Below are positions 58,305 through 64,000 of a stretch of 64,000 nucleotides of DNA, one piece after another (the first letter of the stretch is position 1; each line of letters begins with the position of its first letter). Source of the DNA: JAUSNA01 sp964568885 (GTDB lineage Bacteria; Patescibacteriota; Microgenomatia; Levybacterales; GWA1-39-11); NCBI GenBank assembly GCA_964568885.1, contig CAZMSF010000002.1, positions 4,439-68,438 on the forward strand. Direction: 5' to 3'. Under the pieces are notes generated by a model that did not search any database, had not been told where the DNA came from, and saw nothing but the letters and a program-made list of their open reading frames with translations. A program made the position numbers and the translations under genes.

Positions 58305-59090
58305 ATGGGGGAGAGACCTACAACAAGCCCAATGGAAGTCGTGACCGAAATGTCGCCGGGGACAACACGCATGTGTGTTGAAAATGGCGAGTGGTCTTTT
58401 GGGGCTCCAAATTATTATCTTGTCAGGGGGACAGACGGTGCGGTTGTTATAGATAGCGGGACGGGGACTGATGAAGAATTTGCGCTGTTTCGTAGCACTT
58501 GGTTATCGAAAGGAAAACCAAAAGTCGCTGCAGTTATTGTGACGCACGAGCATTTTGACCACGATGGGGGGAGTTTTGACTTTTCAGACCTCGTTGGCGC
58601 TCCCATAATAGGAGGACTTGGAGAAAGGGTTGAGGAACGGACGATGGATTTGGGAGAAAGGGTGGTCACAATTCTGCCGACTCCCGGACATACCGAGGAT
58701 AGTTTGTGCGTTTTGGACAAAACATCAAATAGCCTTTTTACGGGAGACACTATTATTGAGGACAAGTCGGTCGTAGTAGATGATATGGGAGAATACATAC
58801 ATTCTCTTGAGGAACTCAAAAGACTCAACTCTGCCGCAATCCTTCCGGGTCACGGCAACCTAATTCCGGATGCAAGTCAAAAGATAGCCGATTATATTGC
58901 CCGTACTCATCGACGGGAAAGGATGATACTGCGTTTTATTCACCACGGTTTGAATTCGGTTGACAGTCTGACAAAGCGCATGTATCCTCATAAGCCGCAT
59001 GTAGGACAAAGGCAGGTACTGTCTCACATTGAAAAGCTTATTAATGACGGTCTAATCACAGAGCAGGAAGGACAACTGACATTGATTTAA
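58305..59090 (+). CDS. Metallo-beta-lactamase-fold hydrolase (LACTB2-like)
   Basis: 261 residues. Zinc motif THEHFDHDGG (H81, H83, D85, H86), then LPTPGHTEDSL, FTGDTIIED and ILPGHGN in the expected order, so a complete dinuclear centre. After about residue 205 a winged-helix end (GLNSVDSLTKRMYPHKPHVGQRQVLSHIEKLINDGLI, read in part) matches the LACTB2 group, which includes RNases and thioester hydrolases. Last codons and stop form the left arm of a perfect palindrome (59074-59103). Rhodanese follows after 39 nt; MBL plus rhodanese pairs are typical of persulfide metabolism. Confidence 0.9.
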   Translation: MGERPTTSPMEVVTEMSPGTTRMCVENGEWSFGAPNYYLVRGTDGAVVIDSGTGTDEEFALFRSTWLSKGKPKVAAVIVTHEHFDHDGGSFDFSDLVGAPIIGGLGERVEERTMDLGERVVTILPTPGHTEDSLCVLDKTSNSLFTGDTIIEDKSVVVDDMGEYIHSLEELKRLNSAAILPGHGNLIPDASQKIADYIARTHRRERMILRFIHHGLNSVDSLTKRMYPHKPHVGQRQVLSHIEKLINDGLITEQEGQLTLI

Positions 59091-59103
59091 ATCAATGTCA
59101 GTT
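59074..59103. promoter_or_regulatory. Perfect 30-bp palindrome with FNR-type core, between MBL and rhodanese genes
   Basis: Arms 59074-59088 and 59089-59103 are exact complements. The centre is TTGATTTAAATCAA (59082-59095), an exact FNR-consensus form. It overlaps the MBL stop and the -35 region of the rhodanese promoter (-10 TACAAT, 59118-59123). It could also act as a terminator hairpin for the MBL mRNA (T-run after the right arm is short). Confidence 0.6.
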
Positions 59104-59117
59104 TTATAGAGCTTGTT

Positions 59118-59123
59118 TACAAT
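59118..59123 (+). promoter_or_regulatory. -10 element of the rhodanese gene, leaderless type
   Basis: TACAAT, 6 nt before the ATG at 59130. Its -35 region falls inside the palindrome. Confidence 0.5.
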
Positions 59124-59129
59124 GCATGA

Positions 59130-59474
59130 ATGTTTGGTCCAGCCGATGTTCCCGAAATAACCGCTGAAGAAGTTTGGAAAGCTATTCAAAAGAAGAAAAA
59201 AGTAGTGCTTCTTGATGTGAGGACCCCACATGAATATTCCCGGGGTAATATAGGAGGGAGCATGAATATCTCGGTTGAAAAAATACAGGATGAGGTACAA
59301 AAGCAATTTCCCGATAAAGATTCGACTATCTACGTCTATTGTCTGAGCGGTTCACGGAGTGTTGTTGCGGTTGGTGCATTGGTGAAGATGGGCTATAAAA
59401 AGGTATATAGCATGACCAGTGGACTTCTTGCATGGAGGGCGATGGGGTATCCGCTTACACAGCCTGCGGGTTAA
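59130..59474 (+). CDS. Single-domain rhodanese (sulfurtransferase)
   Basis: 114 residues. Carries persulfide on Cys71 in the active loop YCLSGSRS. Other family text: VVLLDVRTPHEYSRGNIGGSMNI. The six-residue loop is that of thiosulfate-type rhodaneses (GlpE/PspE size). Cytosolic. Context (MBL hydrolase upstream, DoxX sharing the operator core) suggests sulfide, persulfide or thiosulfate chemistry. Regulation by a CRP/FNR-like protein is inferred from the palindrome over its -35. Confidence 0.92.
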   Translation: MFGPADVPEITAEEVWKAIQKKKKVVLLDVRTPHEYSRGNIGGSMNISVEKIQDEVQKQFPDKDSTIYVYCLSGSRSVVAVGALVKMGYKKVYSMTSGLLAWRAMGYPLTQPAG

Positions 59475-59531
59475 CGCTATTTCTTACAATATTCTAATCG
59501 AACTAACGCATTTCTCTTCTACAATTCCTTC

Positions 59532-59648
59532 ATGGAGGATGAGGAGTATCAGGAACAAAGTTTGAGCTCGAAAATTCTGCCGGCTCTTATATTCATTATT
59601 TTGACAGCCATTCTCATCGCAAGTCTTTACTATCTTTTCTTTCGGTAG
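59532..59648 (+). CDS. Small single-pass membrane protein (38 aa)
   Basis: Encodes MEDEEYQEQSLSSKILPALI, then FIILTAILIASLYYLFFR. Acidic cytosolic head of about 14 residues and a single helix ending in Arg. No Shine-Dalgarno. Coding is supported by the clean helix and by position in a same-strand run. Function unknown. Confidence 0.5.
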   Translation: MEDEEYQEQSLSSKILPALIFIILTAILIASLYYLFFR

Positions 59649-59675
59649 CAGAGTTGAAATTTCTCCCGACTTTAC

Positions 59676-59703
59676 TTGATTTCAGGCTGAAAAGTGTTAG
59701 TAT
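59676..59703 (+). promoter_or_regulatory. Promoter of the 59711 gene, leaderless type
   Basis: TTGATT (59676-59681), 16-nt spacer, TAGTAT (59698-59703), 7 nt to the ATG. Confidence 0.5.
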
Positions 59704-59710
59704 ATGACAC

Positions 59711-60148
59711 ATGATTAAAGGAGAAGATATTTCGCCGATTTCAGAGGAGGTTCTTTCTGGTCCAACATATATTGATATTCTTGCAGACGCAACCGCAAGA
59801 ACGGTCAACACCAGATTTAAGGCAGACACATTGAGCTGGATGAATGCTGTTCGAAGTGGGCAGCTTGCTGCGCAAGCCGAACATCCGGGTTTTCTTTCCG
59901 ACGTAAGCTTTGTGGAATTCCGCGAAGGGTATTTTTGGAGTGATGAAGTGCATACATTTCTCAATATTATGGGAAGAGCGGGAGCAATTGAGGTTCTGAG
60001 TCCAAGATATAGGGTCAGAGTTTTTGAGGCCGATGCCAAAGCCGACTTCTTAAATATCGTCGATCCTTTAGTTGAAGCACAAAAAGATGCTATTGTTCAC
60101 ATAACGCATGCACTTGATATGCAGGTAGGTCTTTCCCCGCTTCTATAA
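59711..60148 (+). CDS. Hypothetical soluble protein
   Basis: 145 residues, not recognised. Reads ISEEVLSGPTYIDILADATA, then a helical part, VSFVEFREGYFWSDEVHTFL and a C-terminal helix VEAQKDAIVHITHALDMQ. No Cys, no signal peptide or membrane helix. Own promoter. The DUF1361 gene follows after 5 nt and is probably co-transcribed. Confidence 0.7.
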   Translation: MIKGEDISPISEEVLSGPTYIDILADATARTVNTRFKADTLSWMNAVRSGQLAAQAEHPGFLSDVSFVEFREGYFWSDEVHTFLNIMGRAGAIEVLSPRYRVRVFEADAKADFLNIVDPLVEAQKDAIVHITHALDMQVGLSPLL

Positions 60149-60153
60149 GAAAG

Positions 60154-60789
60154 TTGAGTTTGTCAAAGAATCATAGTACGCTTATTATCTACTATCCCTT
60201 TTCCCATATGATGTTTCTTTACGATAATTTAAACTGGATGCTTTTCAACTTGGGGCTGGCATTGATACCCCTTGTTCTTGTGCACTTGCTCAAGAGAAAG
60301 CTCAATTCGGCGCTTCGTATTGTTCTCCTTTTTTTGTGGTTCATTTTCCTGCCCAATACCATTTATCTTGTTACTGATTTGGAATATCTTCCGTATCAAA
60401 TTTTTCGTACCGGGTATTTAGAGCAAGCTTTTCTTTTCACCGAATACGGAATCCTTACATTTTTCGGCGTCTTTTCCTATCTTTATTCACTCGAGCCTAT
60501 GGAGTTTTTTATAAAAAAAATTAAAGGTGGGGGAGCGGGCAAAAACGCTTTCTATATCGCTCTTCACACGATTGTTGCTTTTGGAGTAGTAATGGGAAAA
60601 GTTCAAAGGACCCACTCATGGTATATCTTTACCAACCCTCAACGGGTTGTAACTGACGCCATAAAGACTCTATCGGCCAACGATCTTGTTTTCTGGATAT
60701 TCTTTTGTGCCGTTGTCATCAATGGGTTCTTTTTCGTATTCAAAAAGTACTTTCCTGCGTTTGCAATTCGAAAGAAAAAATCAGCCTAG
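60154..60789 (+). CDS. DUF1361 membrane protein
   Basis: 211 residues if TTG at 60154 is used; ATG at 60208 (MMFLYDNLNW) would give 193 and begins at the conserved part. Six or so membrane helices. Family text: LNWMLFNLGLALIPLVLVHL, FLWFIFLPNTIYLVTDLEYL and KVQRTHSWYIFTNP, as in the DUF1361 family of bacterial membrane proteins of unknown role. The C-terminus is basic (FAIRKKKSA), on the cytosolic side. Confidence 0.85.
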   Translation: MSLSKNHSTLIIYYPFSHMMFLYDNLNWMLFNLGLALIPLVLVHLLKRKLNSALRIVLLFLWFIFLPNTIYLVTDLEYLPYQIFRTGYLEQAFLFTEYGILTFFGVFSYLYSLEPMEFFIKKIKGGGAGKNAFYIALHTIVAFGVVMGKVQRTHSWYIFTNPQRVVTDAIKTLSANDLVFWIFFCAVVINGFFFVFKKYFPAFAIRKKKSA

Positions 60790-60799
60790 TCTTAGGCGC

Positions 60800-60827
60800 T
60801 TGCATTCATGGAATTTGGGAGTATACT
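60800..60827 (+). promoter_or_regulatory. Promoter of the 60839 gene
   Basis: TTGCAT (60800-60805), 16-nt spacer, TATACT (60822-60827). The ATG is 11 nt further, giving a leader of at most a few bases. Confidence 0.55.
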
Positions 60828-60838
60828 AACCGTAAAGT

Positions 60839-61441
60839 ATGAATAAAAAGCTTTTGGTCGCAGCCCTCATAGTAATACTCCTTATCGCAGGCGTTGTCGG
60901 ATATTTTGCAACCCAAAACAAAAAGGCGGCAACAACAACTACTACAGAAAATTCCCAGACGGCAACACAGCAAGCACCGTCCGAAGTTATGCCTGATTTT
61001 GTAAAGGCAATGCAAGGGTCGGGTTCCGTTAAGTGCACATATACCTATTCGGACGTAACAACGACTAGCTACATAAAGGACGGAAAGATACGGACAGAAA
61101 TGACTGCAAAAGGAGTTACAAATAACTCAATCATGGCAAACAAAATTGTCTACTCATGGGCAACAGGACAAAAGACAGGAATAATGATGGATACGACTGC
61201 GCTCACCGCTTCAGTGACTCTGGGAGCAACCGGTACTCAAAACTACAAAGATGCGGATTCGCTTAAGAGTGATTTGGAAAACTACAAACCTTCATGTAGT
61301 AACGAGGCAATTGCAGACTCGATGTTTGAAAAGCCAACAGGTGTTACTTTCACTGATTACAGCAAAATGATGCAGGACATAAAAAGCAAGATCCCTGCCA
61401 ATGTCACTATCCCTGAGGGATACAAGGTTCCAACTCAGTAA
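60839..61441 (+). CDS. Membrane-anchored small exported protein
   Basis: 200 residues. Basic start MNKKLL and one hydrophobic helix (7-23), then a Thr/Gln/Ala-rich linker (about 28-48) and a soluble domain (about 50-200) with GSVKCTYTYSDVTTTSYIKDGKIRTEM, read in part, and a second Cys in YKPSCSNEA; the two Cys may pair. There is no lipobox Cys, so it is anchored by the helix. The strand pattern recalls LolA/outer-membrane-lipid-carrier-like half barrels (by eye, weak). The alpha-2-macroglobulin gene follows after 50 nt. Confidence 0.75.
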   Translation: MNKKLLVAALIVILLIAGVVGYFATQNKKAATTTTTENSQTATQQAPSEVMPDFVKAMQGSGSVKCTYTYSDVTTTSYIKDGKIRTEMTAKGVTNNSIMANKIVYSWATGQKTGIMMDTTALTASVTLGATGTQNYKDADSLKSDLENYKPSCSNEAIADSMFEKPTGVTFTDYSKMMQDIKSKIPANVTIPEGYKVPTQ

Positions 61442-61455
61442 TTCAGTTTTTCTCA

Positions 61456-61485
61456 TTGACTTTGTGCTTTTCTCCACCGTACGAT
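61456..61485 (+). promoter_or_regulatory. Promoter of the alpha-2-macroglobulin gene, leaderless type
   Basis: TTGACT (61456-61461), 18-nt spacer, TACGAT (61480-61485), 6 nt to the GTG at 61492. Confidence 0.6.
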
Positions 61486-61491
61486 AAATAG

Positions 61492-64000
61492 GTGCAAGAA
61501 GAAAACCAGCAAGTTCAACAACCACCGCCTCCTCCAGCGCCTTCATTTCCAAAGAACGTTATTTTGAATTTATTCTCAAAGATTCCGAAACCGGTGTTTT
61601 TAGTGGTATTAATCGCCATTGGCATACCACTTGTTCTATTTATACTGAAAGGGCCTCCAAGTACTTCTCCAACAAAACCAAAAAGTGAATTTTCGCTTGT
61701 CGAAAGTTCCCCTTCGGATCAACAAAACGCAACACCCGTAATCGCTCAACCAACATTTGTTTTTTCAAAAAAAATAGGAATAAGCGAGAAGGAATTGGGA
61801 AAATATTTTACAATGACCCCAAAAACGGAAGGAAGTTGGCATATAGAGAAAAATGGACAGGTTGTGTATTTTGCCTCAAATAAGAAGGGGGGAAATAAAT
61901 TTCCTCAGACGTTTGAATATCAGACGTCTTATTCTGTAACAATTGATAAAAGTTTTCATTCAGAAAATGGCAAACAATTAGGAGAAGAGGCGCATGTGAC
62001 TTTTAAAACCCAACAGAACCCGGAATTTGGGCTCACCTCATACAAAAGTTTGCTGCCTGCTTTAGTGGGGGAATCAATTGATATCGAGGTTGGAGATTAT
62101 AGTGGATATGAGGGTAAGTATGCTCAGTCAATCAAGCAGCAAATGACGGAACCGTACAAAGTCACACTTCAGAAAGCAACAAAGGAGGAATTGCTTTCTT
62201 ATTTTAAATACAAAAAAAATTCTTATCTGGCAATAAATGAAGTGCCGGATGAGCTTGTCCACAGAGAGTCGGTTACGGCGACAGGTCAATATATGGCCCT
62301 AGGGCAAGGCGGATACACAAAAGCAATACATGTATCAAGTCCTGTCTTTAAGACTCCCGGAATATATTTCGTTACTTTTTCGAATAAGTATGGACGTGAC
62401 AGGCTTTTTGTTGTGGTTTCAAAACACGTTGCTCAAGTATTGCATGACAATAAGAAATCCTACGTTGTAACAACCGCCAGTGATACCAACAAGGCGATAG
62501 GGGGAATAAAGGTTGAGTATTACAATGCGCTTGAAAAAGTTAGCCTGCTTGACACGAAGTCAACCAACCCTGAGGGGATAGCGCAGCAGAACAAGTTTTC
62601 TGACGACACGGACTTTGTTGTGACCAGCCAAGGGGAGGATATTGCCATCACCTCTACTCGGGGATACCGAATGGGAATTGCCTCAGACGGGGAGAGTGAG
62701 GTCTTTTCGTATACCGACAGGCCAATTTATCGTCCGGGAGACACTGTGCATTATAAGGCTGTTATTCGCGTCAGAGACGATAATGGAAATTACGCAATCA
62801 AGCAAAAAAAATATTATGTGAAGTATGTAGCCGGTTTTGATACAGCGAAGGGTGAATACAAAGAAGTGACAACCGATGAGAACGGAACATTGACTTTTGA
62901 TACGAAAGTGCCGTATTCGGAGACGAACCAGTACCCCAATATATATTTGGCATCAAAAAACGCCAAGGGAGAATACCAGTCGATGGATACATTGCCGATT
63001 TTGGTTGAGGCTTACAAAAAACCTGAAATGGATATAAGCGTTAAGGCAAGCGAGAAGGAATACATAAGCGGAGATACATCGCACATGACCGTTATTGGTA
63101 AAACAAATTACGGCAAGCCTTTATCGGGCATAAAATTTACCTACCGGGTTATGCTTGTTGATTACACGGAATTGAAAGATAGGAATGATGAGCAGATAGA
63201 GGTAGATATTTATGCTAATTATTATGGGGGAGGAAAAGAATTAACAAGCGGTGCATCCGAATTTGACAAGAACGGAACGGCAAATATCGAGTTTTCGACA
63301 AAATTGCCGGAAAGTTTTGAACAAAGCCAAGTGGCACTCCTTGAAGTAACTCCTACAATCGGTGCCGTTCCTTCTTTTGGAAAAATTGTCCGTCTTATCC
63401 ACCGGGGTGAGTTCGCCCTCTTTTTTGATGGGATTGAAGGAAATACTACTACGGGTTTGAGTGGCTACACTCAAGCGCTTAATCACAATAATCCAAGACA
63501 AGCAGTCGGAAACATGAAGGGTAAGTTGACTCTCACAAAAAAAGAATATTACTCGGAAAACGGACAGGTCATTGAGACGAGAGACATCGAACTCGATGGG
63601 AAAGGAAGGGTAGGTTTTACATTCAGAAATCTGAAAGAAGGGAATTATGAGCTGAAATCGGAGTTTACCGACCAGCGGGGAAATAAAGTGACTGGCGTAC
63701 AGATGACGTATATTGGGTCTCCTGTTCAGCTGACCGGGCCTGCGAGTGCAATGGCTGTTTCCTTCGACAAGCAAAAGTACAATGATGGGCAAACGGCTCG
63801 AGCAACAGTCATTTCCAACTTTCTTATAGATGACGTGTATATCGTAACAGCAGAGAATAAAGGCGGCATGACACGAATTGTGTCGGTTGAGCGACGAAAG
63901 GGAGAAGGGAGAACCAAGTCATTAACGATATCGGTGCCAGTTAAAAAAGAAACCGGTCAAGCGGTTGAGGTCTTATTGTACGCGGTGACAAAAGGAGAGA
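61492..64000 (+). CDS. Alpha-2-macroglobulin-family protein, N-terminal part (cut by window edge)
   Basis: About 836 residues are visible from GTG (reading MQEENQQVQQPPPPPAPSFP), with no stop before the window ends. A Pro-rich cytosolic head, a single membrane helix (about 36-57, VFLVVLIAIGIPLVLFIL) and then a chain of macroglobulin (MG) beta domains. The bacterial A2M hallmark TDRPIYRPGDTVHYKAVIR (from about residue 407) is in frame. The thioester Cys-Gln and bait region would lie beyond the window. Such proteins trap attacking proteases at the cell surface; here it is tethered by a helix rather than a lipobox. No PBP1C neighbour is visible. Confidence 0.88.
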   Translation, partial: MQEENQQVQQPPPPPAPSFPKNVILNLFSKIPKPVFLVVLIAIGIPLVLFILKGPPSTSPTKPKSEFSLVESSPSDQQNATPVIAQPTFVFSKKIGISEKELGKYFTMTPKTEGSWHIEKNGQVVYFASNKKGGNKFPQTFEYQTSYSVTIDKSFHSENGKQLGEEAHVTFKTQQNPEFGLTSYKSLLPALVGESIDIEVGDYSGYEGKYAQSIKQQMTEPYKVTLQKATKEELLSYFKYKKNSYLAINEVPDELVHRESVTATGQYMALGQGGYTKAIHVSSPVFKTPGIYFVTFSNKYGRDRLFVVVSKHVAQVLHDNKKSYVVTTASDTNKAIGGIKVEYYNALEKVSLLDTKSTNPEGIAQQNKFSDDTDFVVTSQGEDIAITSTRGYRMGIASDGESEVFSYTDRPIYRPGDTVHYKAVIRVRDDNGNYAIKQKKYYVKYVAGFDTAKGEYKEVTTDENGTLTFDTKVPYSETNQYPNIYLASKNAKGEYQSMDTLPILVEAYKKPEMDISVKASEKEYISGDTSHMTVIGKTNYGKPLSGIKFTYRVMLVDYTELKDRNDEQIEVDIYANYYGGGKELTSGASEFDKNGTANIEFSTKLPESFEQSQVALLEVTPTIGAVPSFGKIVRLIHRGEFALFFDGIEGNTTTGLSGYTQALNHNNPRQAVGNMKGKLTLTKKEYYSENGQVIETRDIELDGKGRVGFTFRNLKEGNYELKSEFTDQRGNKVTGVQMTYIGSPVQLTGPASAMAVSFDKQKYNDGQTARATVISNFLIDDVYIVTAENKGGMTRIVSVERRKGEGRTKSLTISVPVKKETGQAVEVLLYAVTKGE

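Overview
The window reads as a stretch of a small-genome bacterium of the Candidate Phyla Radiation (Patescibacteria), most likely a Microgenomates-type lineage. This is inference from content: many small membrane-anchored proteins of unknown function, an EF-Ts of only 150 residues, an archaeal-type NadM, a CofE-like ligase without other F420 genes, DUF1704 and DUF1361 proteins, and compact, often divergent gene pairs. Base composition is moderate, except for one clearly GC-rich block of about 2.9 kb carrying a phosphoenolpyruvate synthase. No rRNA, tRNA, CRISPR array, transposase or integrase was recognised.

Layout. 1-601: 5' part of glyA. 696-11140: an island of exported proteins, almost all on the minus strand: three proteins ending in a KPVIYLYP-type domain, a cohesin-like protein, a large Cys-rich protein, a pilin-leader-like protein, a VWA protein and a partner sharing its membrane anchor. 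11289-14972: housekeeping run rpsB-tsf-rseP-frr-recR. 14986-20150: a disordered Ala/Pro/Ser/Thr-rich protein, cofE-like, purB and a DUF1704 (MATCAP-like) metallopeptidase. 20499-30734: a large membrane protein, FKBP, trhO with a duplicated start, an MFS exporter, nadM, a P-type Ca2+-ATPase and a secreted LamG-like protein. 30816-36000: unknowns, a GH63-like hydrolase, a triple zinc ribbon, LUD and HxlR genes, a CDF transporter. 36426-39330: the GC-rich block. 40130-44177: a second exported-protein cluster carrying the same features as the first. 44270-50516: purine cluster purN-purD-purL-purQ. 51284-61441: an MgtE_N/CBS protein coupled to an NRAMP relative, a GH15-like protein, DoxX, an FAD-linked oxidase, HAD, an MBL hydrolase, rhodanese and small membrane proteins. 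61492-end: 5' part of a membrane-anchored alpha-2-macroglobulin.

Three patterns cut across genes. (1) At least 21 start codons on both strands sit only 5-9 nt after a -10 hexamer, often with a -35 at 16-18 nt and no Shine-Dalgarno, which predicts widespread leaderless mRNAs. A smaller set (rpsB, the gene upstream of ppsA, several small proteins, the LamG protein) has strong Shine-Dalgarno sequences. (2) Six exported proteins with unrelated ectodomains share a short NLQLKT-like motif in the linker, and four share a C-terminal KPVIYLYP-type domain, so the two exported clusters look like one surface system. (3) The same core palindrome TGATTTAAATCA lies beside the promoters of doxX and of a rhodanese gene, suggesting a CRP/FNR-type redox or sulfur regulon.

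Purine synthesis (purB, purN, purD, purL, purQ), one-carbon supply (glyA) and the CofE-like ligase fit together metabolically. All functional calls come from reading motifs; no database search was run.
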